Source: an uncultured Agathobacter sp. (GTDB lineage: Bacteria > Bacillota > Clostridia > Lachnospirales > Lachnospiraceae). Taken from it: a stretch of 64,000 nt of DNA. Positions 43,020 to 52,073 of the stretch are shown here, in pieces. The position numbers were made by a program, and so were the translations under genes. Below the pieces are notes generated by a model. That model saw only the letters and a list, made by a program, of their open reading frames with translations. It ran no database searches and was not told the DNA's origin. Within the stretch, counting starts at the first letter, position 1; each line of letters starts with the position of its first letter. The stretch spans positions 62,001 through 126,000 of the forward strand of contig CAMDYX010000001.1 of assembly GCA_945910395.1 (NCBI GenBank), given 5' to 3'.

Positions 43020-45020
43020 TTACTTATAATTCTCCTGCAAATAAGAATATGTAGAGTCCGGAACAAGCTTTTTTATCTCATCCCACTTTTGTTCCTTTAA
43101 AAGTGCGCGCACTAAAGATGCACTTACCGCTTTGCCGCCCTCCGTTTTACGCTCGATTACTTCAAAACGAATTCCATAACGCGGCAAAATAGCCTTCATA
43201 TTATCGTTGTACATTCCGGTAAAACGATCGAAGGGTTCTTCTCCTGCAAAACGAACCGAAATGCCAAGCTTAGCCGCAATCTGAACAAATAAAAGCAGAT
43301 CTGTGCTTGCGTCCAGGCAGCAATCCGAAAGCTGCTCTTTTTCAAAATATCCCGGAAGTGTACTGCTTGAAATCATATAGTTTCCACTGGGAAGAACAAC
43401 CAGATTCGAAATATCCTGCGTTCCTTTTTTTACAAGCTCCAGTCGATCCTCAAACGGAAAAACAGATTTGTTCTCCTGAACCACAAAAACGAACAACCGG
43501 TCTACCTTCTTTGCAGAGGTCTCAATCAAATACCGATGCCCATTGGTAAATGGATTGCAGTTCATGATGATTGCGCCACGTGTCTGCCCTTGCACTACAG
43601 GATTCTTCCCGGCAATGTCCTTAAGCCACAGCTTAAATGCCTCATCCTTGCAGAATATAAGTCCGGGGGCACGCTTCGTTTCCGGTCCAAAGGCCACGTT
43701 TCGTTCTCCACATTTCCCTTTGACTTTGGATATATAGGGAAGCAGCTGTGATACAATCTGGTTCTGCACTTCCATATCAAAATGCAGCAAAATATCAAAA
43801 ACATGTCTCTCAACATGAGGAATTTTATTGAAAAATACCGTGAGATCTATCTCTGTGATATCCGGATTTCCCCCTCTTCTCTTACGGTATAGTTCCGGAG
43901 AAAACAAAATCACAATATCGCCTTCCTGATATTCGATGGAGCGCATAATATAACAGCAGGTCTGGAATTCGCTTCCGTAATTATGCACACGATACTCCCT
44001 GCCAAGATCTGCTTGTATCATAGAAGGCAACGTGTCTGCATCTTCACGCGACAATCCGCGAATAAAGCAAGGTCCAAAAATATATATATTACTTTTTGCA
44101 TAGAAATCATTGCCGACAGTTCGACGAAATCCATGATCGAAATTCATATACCTTCCATTGCCATGCATTTCGCTATACCCTTTGGAATTGTCGTTGGTCA
44201 GCTTCCTGACTTCCTCTGCCAGATACTCCTTATTCTCTCTCCGGTTTCGCTTACGCTCAAATGCCGAAGGAAAAAAATGTCTTAGTATACGCCAATGCAT
44301 CCCATAGCATTTTATTCGGGCAGAATGTTCGATTCTGTCGGTATCCGGGACATATAGTTTTATTACGGAAACACCATTTGCCACAAGCTTTGGAATAATA
44401 TGCTCGTCCACATCATACATATTTTCAATTGTTTTTATGGAAGTGCGGTATATGCGCTTTGCAAAAACGGTCAACACCGGTTTTCCGTTTATGTCCTTTG
44501 CAGAATACTCTGCAAACAAATCCAAAAAGAGAAACACTTCCTCTTCCTCGGCAGGAAAAGGAAGCCGATATATCCCATCCTCAAGGATAAGGCTGTCCGC
44601 AGAAAGCCTTTGCACCTTCAGCTTTGGGTTTTCTGCAAAATAGGCATAGCACGCATCTGCATATGCGCTGTCTCCCACAACAGTAATTGCCGGATATGCA
44701 TTTTCCAAGGTGTTCCATAGCTGCGGCATTTCTGCAAATTTTTCATCCGGAGCAGATAGCAATTCCAGCAATTCCTTCTTCGTCAGGAAATACCGTTCTC
44801 CCTGTTTAAATAATGCCGGTATTTCCTCCCTGCTTTCGACAAACACCAATCTTTTTTCGGAATTGACCGCCGGGGAGGTCTTCGCTTCCAAAGCCAAAAC
44901 AAAATCTCTCCACTTACTATGCTTTAGAAATGCACTTGTTCCCTTAATATCTCCGTATTCAAACCTTGCTATTACTGTATTCAGATTTTGGCTCAAAAGC
45001 ATTGATTTTACTGATGACAT
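43020..45020 (-). CDS. Fusion: unknown N-terminus, SGNH-like domain and CitC-like adenylyltransferase
   Basis: A 666-residue cytoplasmic protein. Residues 1-300 have Rossmann-like strands (ITVVGDSAYADACYAYF, SVIKLYVPDTDRIEHS) but no family I can name. Residues 311-440 look like a GDSL/SGNH or related fold (NIYIFGPCFIRGLSRED, HNYGSEFQTCCYIMR, DIVILFSPELYRKRR). Residues 482-666 match the nucleotidyltransferase domain of citrate-lyase ligase CitC: GAIIMNCNPFTNGHRYLIE (HxGH-like), FVFVVQENKSVFPFEDRLEL, VLPSGNYMISSSTLPGYF and SASLVRALL. CitC adenylates acetate. Here the domain sits in a glycan operon, so it may activate a carboxylate or phosphate for glycan decoration. It overlaps the aminotransferase gene by 62 bp. 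Confidence 0.82.
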   Translation of the reverse strand: MSSVKSMLLSQNLNTVIARFEYGDIKGTSAFLKHSKWRDFVLALEAKTSPAVNSEKRLVFVESREEIPALFKQGERYFLTKKELLELLSAPDEKFAEMPQLWNTLENAYPAITVVGDSAYADACYAYFAENPKLKVQRLSADSLILEDGIYRLPFPAEEEEVFLFLDLFAEYSAKDINGKPVLTVFAKRIYRTSIKTIENMYDVDEHIIPKLVANGVSVIKLYVPDTDRIEHSARIKCYGMHWRILRHFFPSAFERKRNRRENKEYLAEEVRKLTNDNSKGYSEMHGNGRYMNFDHGFRRTVGNDFYAKSNIYIFGPCFIRGLSREDADTLPSMIQADLGREYRVHNYGSEFQTCCYIMRSIEYQEGDIVILFSPELYRKRRGGNPDITEIDLTVFFNKIPHVERHVFDILLHFDMEVQNQIVSQLLPYISKVKGKCGERNVAFGPETKRAPGLIFCKDEAFKLWLKDIAGKNPVVQGQTRGAIIMNCNPFTNGHRYLIETSAKKVDRLFVFVVQENKSVFPFEDRLELVKKGTQDISNLVVLPSGNYMISSSTLPGYFEKEQLSDCCLDASTDLLLFVQIAAKLGISVRFAGEEPFDRFTGMYNDNMKAILPRYGIRFEVIERKTEGGKAVSASLVRALLKEQKWDEIKKLVPDSTYSYLQENYK

Positions 45021-46083
45021 AATCCTGTTCTTCCTCTGTCATTCCATTGTAAAGCGGAAGTGACAGTACCTCATTTGCATACTGCTCTGTAATCGGAAGA
45101 TCTCCGACCTTCATTCCAAGATAAGCATAGGCTTCCGACAGATGTGGCGGAATCGGGTAATGAATAATCGTTCCGATTCCCTGTTCCTTTAGGTACTCCA
45201 GAAGTTCATCCCGATACTTTATATGAATCACAAATTGATGCCAGATATGTGTTGCGCCTTCTCTGACCCTTGGAAGCTCCAAATAATCAGTTCGAAGTGT
45301 GCGCAAATACTTCCTGCATAACTCCTGCTTCTCTGTCTCAAGCTCCTTCATATGAGTTAACCGAACGCGAAGCAGTCCCGCCTGCAGCTCATCCAATCTG
45401 GAATTCGCACCAACAACCTTATTGTAATAGCGCTTCTCGCTTCCATAATTCCGGAATGCTTTCACCTCTCTTGCAATATCCGGATCGTCCGTCACGATTG
45501 CACCTGCATCACCAAAGGCTCCCAGATTCTTGGATGGATAAAAAGAAAAACATCCAATCTCTCCAAAGGTTCCCGTCATCTTTCCATCAAAACAGGCTCC
45601 ATGGGACTGCGCACAATCCTCCACCAGCTTCAGATTGTACCTCTCCTTAAGTTCCATAATCGGTTTCATATTGGATGCCTGTCCGTACAGATGCACCACA
45701 AGAATCGCCTTTGTTCTTTCCGTAATTTTCTCTTCAATCTTAGAAGCATCCATATTATTATACTCATCCGGTTCCACAAAGACCGGAGTTGCTCCATTGA
45801 TGGTAATTCCCATCACGCTGGCAATGTACGTATTGCCCTGGACAATGACCTCATCCCCTTTTCCAATCCCAAGGATTCGAAATGCAATCCACAGGGCATC
45901 CAGCCCACTGGCAAGTCCCACACAATATTTACTGCCTGTATAAGCTGCAAATTCTTCTTCAAAGCCTGACACTTCTTTTCCAAGCACATACCATCCGGAA
46001 CGAAGCACCTCCAGGGCTTTGTCTTCAAACTCCTTCTGATACTGATAGAATCCCCGATCCAATCGATTTGCCATTATTTCCAT
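44959..46083 (-). CDS. DegT/DnrJ/EryC1/StrS sugar aminotransferase
   Basis: A PLP-dependent aminotransferase of 374 residues acting on nucleotide-linked keto sugars. Landmarks are GWYVLGKEVSGFEEEFAAYT, YCVGLASGLDALWIAFRILG, VIVQGNTYIASVMGI, VVHLYGQASNMKPI, VEDCAQSHGACFDG, the PLP lysine in CFSFYPSKNLGAFGDAGAIV, and HIWHQFVI. Next to a FdtA-like 3,4-ketoisomerase it most likely forms a 3-amino-3,6-dideoxyhexose, as FdtB or QdtB do. AGGAG lies upstream. dTDP-glucose synthesis genes (rmlA, rmlB) are not in the window. Confidence 0.93.
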   Translation of the reverse strand: MEIMANRLDRGFYQYQKEFEDKALEVLRSGWYVLGKEVSGFEEEFAAYTGSKYCVGLASGLDALWIAFRILGIGKGDEVIVQGNTYIASVMGITINGATPVFVEPDEYNNMDASKIEEKITERTKAILVVHLYGQASNMKPIMELKERYNLKLVEDCAQSHGACFDGKMTGTFGEIGCFSFYPSKNLGAFGDAGAIVTDDPDIAREVKAFRNYGSEKRYYNKVVGANSRLDELQAGLLRVRLTHMKELETEKQELCRKYLRTLRTDYLELPRVREGATHIWHQFVIHIKYRDELLEYLKEQGIGTIIHYPIPPHLSEAYAYLGMKVGDLPITEQYANEVLSLPLYNGMTEEEQDYVISKINAFEPKSEYSNSKV

Positions 46084-46089
46084 GACTGT

Positions 46090-46506
46090 TTACTCCTCAT
46101 GTTCTTCCAGATATCTGATATATCCGTCATAATCCCTCAAATATTCCAGTTCATCATAATGCTCACTGGCAAGACATAAAAGTACGGAATCCGGACTAAA
46201 CTCATACATTTCTTTCCATACCAGCTTTGGCAGATATAAACCGATTCTCGGCTTATCCAAAGAAAACACCTCAATATTTCCCCTGCCATCATCTACCTTG
46301 ACCTTGCAGGAACCTGCCACATTTACCAGCACAAATTCGCTGTTAATATTGGCATGCTTGCCTCGCACAATCTCACCGTCTGAGCCATAGATATAGAAAA
46401 TTCGCTCGATGGAAAAAGGAATGTCCTGCATTCCTTCCACAACCACAAGATTTCCTCTCTCATCACCGCGCTCATCGAATTCTAAAATTCTAGCTTTCTC
46501 TGCCAT
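46090..46506 (-). CDS. FdtA/QdtA-type sugar 3,4-ketoisomerase (cupin)
   Basis: A 138-residue single-domain cupin that moves the keto group of dTDP-4-keto-6-deoxyglucose from C4 to C3. It shows FDERGDERGNLVVVEGM, PFSIERIFYIYGSDGEIVRG, the active-site KHANINSEFVLVNVAGSCKV (His conserved), LDKPRIGLYLPKLVWKEMYE and LCLASEHYDELEYLRDYDGY. Length and motif order match FdtA, QdtA and WbtH. It is directly followed by the aminotransferase gene (6-nt gap) and overlaps the GT2/MptE gene by 17 bp. Confidence 0.9.
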   Translation of the reverse strand: MAEKARILEFDERGDERGNLVVVEGMQDIPFSIERIFYIYGSDGEIVRGKHANINSEFVLVNVAGSCKVKVDDGRGNIEVFSLDKPRIGLYLPKLVWKEMYEFSPDSVLLCLASEHYDELEYLRDYDGYIRYLEEHEE

Positions 46507-48289
46507 TTTTTAACACATCCTCCAGATTTTCTCTCGGAAATGCTTCCAGCATTCCACCCCTTGTCACATTACAAATCTTGACATGATTTCTTTTTGCCCA
46601 CTCGGCTGCAACCTCAAAGGCCTGAATCATCTTCTCTCCCTGACCGCTGCCCTTTGCAATCTCCTTCTCGCTTCGGTAATCCGTCAGCGACTTTACTCCC
46701 TTTGCATAATTGCAGTCCGACCCAATCAGGTAGATTTCTTTAAATCCCATATATACCGCTAATTGCAATACCGAATATGTGATTGTAAAGCCATCATAGA
46801 CTCTCTTATACGCATTATTCGAAAACTTTTTACACCGATAATTGCATTCCGGATAATGAAAAAAATAATTAAGCACATATAAAGGAAACCGTATCCAGTG
46901 TTTATCCTCATAGAATTCCTTCTTCATCTTCCAATTTCCGATAAACGCATATTCAAAAGTAGCATTCCTAATTTTGTCCCTTATTCGTTCATACACTAAC
47001 CCATCATCAATTGCATAGAAATTCGGCACATAGGACATCTGATCCAAAAGATTCACCACTCCATTCACACCAAAGGTATACTCATTCTTAAGTGCCTCTA
47101 CATCCGAAAGTGTAAGACTCGGACCTGTGGATATTACAAAGCATCGCTCCCCTTCGAATTTGTTCTTTAATGCCTTTAATTCCTTATATCGGGAAGAACA
47201 GCCTAAGCATCTTGGAAGATATCCAAACACATCATCGCAGATTGCCGGCTTCATCTTCTTCCACATCTTCGCATGCCAGCTCAGACGATTTCTTACATAG
47301 ATGATAGCCTGCTTTATTTTTTTCTTCTTGTGAAATACCATATCCAAATGCTTGGTGTACTGCTTCTCATTCATTGCCAGAAAACGTTCTGGTGTCGTCT
47401 GAATATAGCCTTTTGCACTCTGAACATCGTGTTCCCAATCAATCAAAGACACAATAACCTTTAAATCTTCAAACAACTGCTTACGCTCTTCTTCTGAGAA
47501 TAAAAACCATTTCTCGTCGATTCCCATGCAGAACTCTGCCATATGACCCTTTGCCATCGCAAGAAGCTTGTCTTTTCCCTGCATATACTCAAGCACAAAT
47601 CTTCTCCAACGCAAATCATCCCGATAATGCACAAAATCCACGATTTGCATCTCTGAGGCATTCTTCGCATTGGAAGGTCGCATCATATACTCATAGACCA
47701 CATCTGGAATGTATTCTACTTTTTTTGCATGATAAAACACCTGTACACGAAAGCTATTGTCATCACCCATGCGAAATGGCATATATTTAATATCGTTTTC
47801 GCGCAGCATACTTGTCCGGTAAATTGCCCCCAGAGCCCCAATCAGCTGAGTCTTCAGATGATCCTTCGGAGTCCTTTCCCAAAGGCGCACATCGTTATCA
47901 TCCACAATCGTACGCCTTATTGTTCCCTGTACAACATCCGCATCCGTCTCAAGCGCCTTTGCCATAAGCTTGCTGTACCCGTCCGAAGGAACATAATCAT
48001 CATTATCACAGAAAGCAATATACTTTCCTCTCGCAAGTGCAATACCGGTGTTCGGTCCGCTGTGGCAGCCCTCGTTTTTCTTATGTATAACTCGAACTCT
48101 ATTGTCTCTTCTTGCAGCCTCATCACACATTGCCGGGCAGTTATCCGGGGATTCATCATCAACCAAAATCAGTTCCAAATCCTTAAAATCACAATTCAGG
48201 ATACTGTCTACACAACGCCAGAAAAATTCTTCTGTACCATACACTCCCGACACGACGGTAAGAAGTGGTGTATGTTTCATCTCTGCCAT
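46490..48289 (-). CDS. GT2 glycosyltransferase fused to an MptE-like (DUF115) domain
   Basis: A 599-residue cytoplasmic protein. Residues 7-210 form a GT2 domain (LTVVSGVYGTEEFFWRCVDS, LILVDDESPDNC, IAFCDNDDYVPSDG metal-binding block). Residues 220-345 are helical. Residues 370-590 match the 6-hydroxymethylpterin pyrophosphokinase MptE-like family: KFEGERCFVISTGPSLTLSD, TFGVNGVVNLL, YAIDDGL and EIYLIGSDCNYAKG. In bacteria this domain occurs in glycan loci and in Maf-type flagellin-glycosylation proteins, where it may transfer a nucleotide-activated acidic sugar. The KdsB-like gene two genes upstream would supply such a donor. AAAGGG lies 9-10 nt before the ATG. Confidence 0.85.
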   Translation of the reverse strand: MAEMKHTPLLTVVSGVYGTEEFFWRCVDSILNCDFKDLELILVDDESPDNCPAMCDEAARRDNRVRVIHKKNEGCHSGPNTGIALARGKYIAFCDNDDYVPSDGYSKLMAKALETDADVVQGTIRRTIVDDNDVRLWERTPKDHLKTQLIGALGAIYRTSMLRENDIKYMPFRMGDDNSFRVQVFYHAKKVEYIPDVVYEYMMRPSNAKNASEMQIVDFVHYRDDLRWRRFVLEYMQGKDKLLAMAKGHMAEFCMGIDEKWFLFSEEERKQLFEDLKVIVSLIDWEHDVQSAKGYIQTTPERFLAMNEKQYTKHLDMVFHKKKKIKQAIIYVRNRLSWHAKMWKKMKPAICDDVFGYLPRCLGCSSRYKELKALKNKFEGERCFVISTGPSLTLSDVEALKNEYTFGVNGVVNLLDQMSYVPNFYAIDDGLVYERIRDKIRNATFEYAFIGNWKMKKEFYEDKHWIRFPLYVLNYFFHYPECNYRCKKFSNNAYKRVYDGFTITYSVLQLAVYMGFKEIYLIGSDCNYAKGVKSLTDYRSEKEIAKGSGQGEKMIQAFEVAAEWAKRNHVKICNVTRGGMLEAFPRENLEDVLKNGRES

Positions 48290-48293
48290 CTAA

Positions 48294-50045
48294 TTAACCC
48301 TTTTCCTTTTGGATTTTTCCATTCTCGACACGATATACCATATCGCATCCTTCAATCGTAGTCAGACGATGTGCGATAATGATCATCGTCTTCTTACCAT
48401 GCAGGCTGTTAATGGATTCCATAATTGCAGCCTCTGTCTCATTATCCAAGGCAGATGTTGCCTCATCAAAAATCAAAAGCTCCGGATCGGTATATAAAGC
48501 TCTCGCAATACCGATACGCTGCCTCTGCCCACCGGAAAGACGAACGCCTCTTTCTCCAATGGAAGTATCAATCCCCTCCGGAAGCGAACGTACAAAGTCT
48601 CCCATCTGCGCCTCTTCCAAAGCTCTCCATACCTGGTCATCCTGAATCTGATCTTCATGGAAACCAAAAGCAACATTTTCACGAATGGTTCCGTCTAACA
48701 TGTATATCATCTGCGGGATATATGCCAGATGCTTAAGCCACGCATCATAATTACAGCGAATGTCTGTATTATCCGAGCAAACCGTTCCGCCCTTTACCTC
48801 AAGTAATCCAAGAAGAATATCCACAGCAGTCGTCTTTCCGGCTCCGGAGGCACCTACAATTCCAACAGATTTTCCGACCGGAATTACCATATCTGCGCCC
48901 TCTAAGACATTTGTCTCTACATTTGGATACGCAAATGTAATCTGGTACAGACCACATTCCTTTCCCAAAGTAATGTTCTCTGTGGCAACAGGCCTATTCG
49001 CCTTACGAGTCTGATCCTCTTTCTCGTATTCCTTTGCGACCCGAAGATTTTCTATGGTCTTATCCAGCTGTGGCTCCAGGAAGGTGATGGAATTCAGGGA
49101 TGTACTCATTCGGTTTGCACTTGGAAGCAGACGAACCGCAGCAACTGCAAAGGCAGAAATCTGTGGTAATAACATACTGATACTGTTCCCCTGATAAACC
49201 ATAATTCCGATGTACCCAAGCATTCCGCTTACTACCACTGCCTCAATAATCAAACGAGGGGCTGAAAGCAGTACATTTTGAATCTTCTCCGAATTTACTG
49301 CCTTACTTGCATAACCGGAATACTCCTCCACAAAAAAGCGTTCCTTGTTCGCCACCTTCATTTCTTTTACACCTTCAATGGATTGCAGAATCCACTGATT
49401 TGCTACTGCATTGTTATACTGATAGTTCTGTCCCTCTCTTTTCAATACCGGTTTGACACCCTTGTATACAATAATCATGACCACAAGTAATAGCGCAGCA
49501 ATCATAAGAGCCATAACCGGATCAACGATAATAATTGCGATAATAAGCGCAAATGCCACAATTCCTTCTGTGAAGAAACTCATGGTGGTATTGAGCAGGT
49601 TAAAGGTTCCTGCGGTATCTGCCTTAATTACCCGCATAATCTCCCCCGAGCTGGCATTTAAGAAAAACTCATACGGGCGGTTTAAATACACTTCCATCAG
49701 ACGTCTTTGTGTTGCCACACGATTGTTACAGGTAAATCTTGTTTGAATGTAATATTCAAAAAACAGGAACACATCTTTCACAATGAACACGGCGATCATT
49801 GCTCCGATAGCAAGAAGGACGAATCCTTTTATTGTCTCAATTCCCAAAATATCGCATATTCCTGCAACGATCTCATTCGTTTCCATAAAGTTTTCCTGCA
49901 TCAGCGCAGTCATGAGCGGAACCACCAAAGATACACTTAAGGTCTCAAGTACTGCACCAATCAGCATCAATACAACTATTACAATAATTCTTTTCTTTTG
50001 CTGCTTTGACAACAGCAGGCTCAGTTTTTTTAATATTCTAATCAT
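48294..50045 (-). CDS. ABC transporter, fused membrane and ATPase domains (PglK/MsbA-like)
   Basis: A 583-residue half-transporter working as a dimer. Six membrane segments occupy residues 15-300. The ATPase domain has Walker A GIVGASGAGKTTAVD, the Q-loop LAYIPQMIYMLDGTIRENV, the signature VRLSGGQRQRIGIARALY, Walker B LLIFDEATSALD and the switch histidine in IIAHRLTT. Its place within a glycan operon suggests export of a lipid-linked oligosaccharide, as PglK does, making it the flippase of the second cluster. It overlaps the KdsB-like gene by ATGA, so the two are translationally coupled. Confidence 0.92.
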   Translation of the reverse strand: MIRILKKLSLLLSKQQKKRIIVIVVLMLIGAVLETLSVSLVVPLMTALMQENFMETNEIVAGICDILGIETIKGFVLLAIGAMIAVFIVKDVFLFFEYYIQTRFTCNNRVATQRRLMEVYLNRPYEFFLNASSGEIMRVIKADTAGTFNLLNTTMSFFTEGIVAFALIIAIIIVDPVMALMIAALLLVVMIIVYKGVKPVLKREGQNYQYNNAVANQWILQSIEGVKEMKVANKERFFVEEYSGYASKAVNSEKIQNVLLSAPRLIIEAVVVSGMLGYIGIMVYQGNSISMLLPQISAFAVAAVRLLPSANRMSTSLNSITFLEPQLDKTIENLRVAKEYEKEDQTRKANRPVATENITLGKECGLYQITFAYPNVETNVLEGADMVIPVGKSVGIVGASGAGKTTAVDILLGLLEVKGGTVCSDNTDIRCNYDAWLKHLAYIPQMIYMLDGTIRENVAFGFHEDQIQDDQVWRALEEAQMGDFVRSLPEGIDTSIGERGVRLSGGQRQRIGIARALYTDPELLIFDEATSALDNETEAAIMESINSLHGKKTMIIIAHRLTTIEGCDMVYRVENGKIQKEKG

Positions 50046-50782
50046 TTCTGCTTTTCTTCCATTATCTTTCTTACTTTTTCAAGGTCTCTTGGCGTATCCA
50101 CGGAAAGTGACACGGAATCCACCAAACGATATTTAATATGAATCAAGTTTTCCAAAAATCTCTGAAGTGTTACATCTTCAATCTGCTCCAATGGTCCTTT
50201 TTCTGTGGACACAAAAAAATCCAATGCTCTCTTATCATAACATTCCACACCCACGACCTTCTTATACTTGAACAGAACCGTCTTATATGGGAATGGCACC
50301 GGTGATCTGGAAAGTAAGATGCACTCATCCTTATCATTGGTCACAATCTTGATATTGGCCGGATCCATTACTTCAGACGGTTCCGTAAAATACCGGCACA
50401 GGCCTCCCACATACATCTTATCGGAAGCAGAAATGTCCGCTTCATCCGGTAATGCTCGGCGAATGGTATCCGGCTCGATTAAAGGCTCATCCCCACATAC
50501 CACAAGGTAGTAATCTGCTTCTATTTTCTGGCTTACTTCATGAATTCTGTGCACGTGAGTCGGGTGCCTGTCCGAAGTCATCACAACCGGAATATCGTAC
50601 TCTGCACAAACAGCTTCAATCCGGTCACTATCCGTAGCCACATATATTTCATCAATTTCCGGTATCTTCTTCACTTGTTGATATACCCACCATACCATGG
50701 GTTTCCCACAGATTTCGGCAAGTGGCTTTCCCGGAAATCGTGAGGATTCATATCTGGAAGGAATTACTGCTACAATCTTCAT
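50042..50782 (-). CDS. kdsB: KdsB-like CMP-ulosonic acid cytidylyltransferase
   Basis: A 246-residue enzyme of the CMP-Kdo synthetase family, which joins CMP to a 3-deoxy-2-ulosonic acid. Landmarks are VAVIPSRYESSRFPGKPLAE, GKPMVWWVYQQ, VYVATDSDRI-like EIYVATDSDRI, VMTSDRHPTHVHRI, YLVVCGDEPLIEPDTI and VSLSVDTPRDLEKVR. Length is normal. True Kdo belongs to Gram-negative lipopolysaccharide, and no kdsA, kdsC or kdsD is visible, so the substrate is probably another ulosonic acid. The ATG at 50782 has GGAGGG 8 nt upstream. It is coupled to the ABC flippase gene. Confidence 0.86.
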   Translation of the reverse strand: MKIVAVIPSRYESSRFPGKPLAEICGKPMVWWVYQQVKKIPEIDEIYVATDSDRIEAVCAEYDIPVVMTSDRHPTHVHRIHEVSQKIEADYYLVVCGDEPLIEPDTIRRALPDEADISASDKMYVGGLCRYFTEPSEVMDPANIKIVTNDKDECILLSRSPVPFPYKTVLFKYKKVVGVECYDKRALDFFVSTEKGPLEQIEDVTLQRFLENLIHIKYRLVDSVSLSVDTPRDLEKVRKIMEEKQK

Positions 50783-50860
50783 ACTGTTTGCCCTCCGTAT
50801 TGGCATAAAAAATCATGATAAGTATACCATAAGCATGTGCAAAAATCTACCCAGGGACGC

Positions 50861-50893
50861 AAAAGAACCCGGAGCATAGCCCCAGATTCTTTT
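50861..50893 (-). terminator. Imperfect terminator after the leftward acyltransferase gene
   Basis: The arms AAAAGAACCCGGAGC and GCCCCAGATTCTTTT pair with a few mismatches around an ATA loop. On the minus strand the stem ends in TTCTTTT, 2 nt after the stop codon of the acyltransferase. Confidence 0.45.
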
Positions 50894-50894
50894 A

Positions 50895-51947
50895 TTACCT
50901 CGTAAAAATATGATTCAATGTATTGGAAATTCGTTCCATCTGTGTATCGAGATTTTTCTTATGTGTGCAGGAAAGACACCATGTGCTGATCCGCCGTTCC
51001 ACAAGATAAAACACGCTTCCGACAGCGATTGTGATAACGAGATTTGCAATATTACACAGCAGGACGGACTTGCAGTAAGGATAGAGTCTCGCTGCTGCAT
51101 AGTTAAAGTATACCATTTGAACAAGAAAGATGTTATAGGATGCCTTTCCGACAAATTCCAAAGGCGGGCAGGAAAGCTTCATCAGTTTTTGAGATCGTAA
51201 TATAAAGCCGATAATCGGGATAATAAAAAGTACCGCTATAAAGGAGGTCTGGGTCCAATGTGTGATTACCTTTGGCGTGTAGCCCCGGTAATTGTATAGC
51301 CAGATAAAAGCGGCCCCAACGATCATGGAAACAAGAGACAGCCATTTTTTTGCTTTACTCTTATTCAAGTATACATAACAGCCGAATGCTATCAGAAGGA
51401 TATAGCGGAAAAGAAGCAATCGATAGCACTTATAATCCATTTCAAAAACATACTGAATCCATTCATAGAAGGCATTTAGCAGTCCGCAGAAAATCACCCC
51501 GACAAAATCGTACTTTTTTACAATAAAATACAGAATCGGAAATACGAAAATAAATTGCACGAGAATCGGATAGTAATAAGAGCCTGCGCCCCATCCTCCT
51601 GTGAAAAGTCCTCGTATCCACGCGCCAATGATAGCCCGGGGTCCCATGGAAATGGAGCTGATTACAAATTCCACAAGGAATGCCATCCAAAACGGAATGC
51701 TGTAGCGAAGAAACTTATCCAGTACAAACCGAAGGGAATACGCCTGTGACATCCGGGTAATCGCGTGCCTGTCATAGGATAAGGCATATTGATAACCCAA
51801 CACAATCATAAGCACCGGAACCGCCATCGTAATCCAATATGGAAAAAGCAGCTGTAAGCGTAAGTCTTCCCAGCCGGTATAATGATCCAGAATAATCAGT
51901 ATGATGCATAGTCCTTTTAAAATATCTAACATATGGTTTCGTTTCAT
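50895..51947 (-). CDS. Acyltransferase 3 family membrane protein
   Basis: A 350-residue protein with about ten membrane segments, of the OafA/acyltransferase-3 family, which O-acetylates surface glycans. The N-terminus MLDILKGLCIILIILDHYTG has the family's early His in the first helix. YYPILVQFIFVFPILYFIVK and FVGKASYNIFLVQMVYF are typical mid and late segments. The ATG at 51947 is preferred over a GTG three codons earlier because the GGGGTGAT purine block precedes it. It is divergent from another acyltransferase gene (52074, plus strand). Confidence 0.85.
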   Translation of the reverse strand: MKRNHMLDILKGLCIILIILDHYTGWEDLRLQLLFPYWITMAVPVLMIVLGYQYALSYDRHAITRMSQAYSLRFVLDKFLRYSIPFWMAFLVEFVISSISMGPRAIIGAWIRGLFTGGWGAGSYYYPILVQFIFVFPILYFIVKKYDFVGVIFCGLLNAFYEWIQYVFEMDYKCYRLLLFRYILLIAFGCYVYLNKSKAKKWLSLVSMIVGAAFIWLYNYRGYTPKVITHWTQTSFIAVLFIIPIIGFILRSQKLMKLSCPPLEFVGKASYNIFLVQMVYFNYAAARLYPYCKSVLLCNIANLVITIAVGSVFYLVERRISTWCLSCTHKKNLDTQMERISNTLNHIFTR

Positions 51948-52005
51948 AATTATCACCCCAGTCTTTAAAGTAATCGTCCTTTAAACATTTGTCAATCCTC
52001 ACTCG

Positions 52006-52034
52006 TTGCGCAGACTATATAAATTTGATAAAAT
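52006..52034 (+). promoter_or_regulatory. Candidate promoter of the plus-strand acyltransferase
   Basis: TTGCGC (52006-52011) and TAAAAT (52029-52034) have a 17-bp spacer. They lie about 40 bp before the ATG in the 126-bp divergent gap. Confidence 0.45.
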
Positions 52035-52073
52035 AATCGAAGATAATTCATAACGAAAAAATATCGAAACGGA

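Noticed and set aside
47729-48361. A 210-codon plus-strand frame opposite the GT2/MptE gene
   Set aside because: Antisense shadow; no promoter, ribosome binding site or motif.
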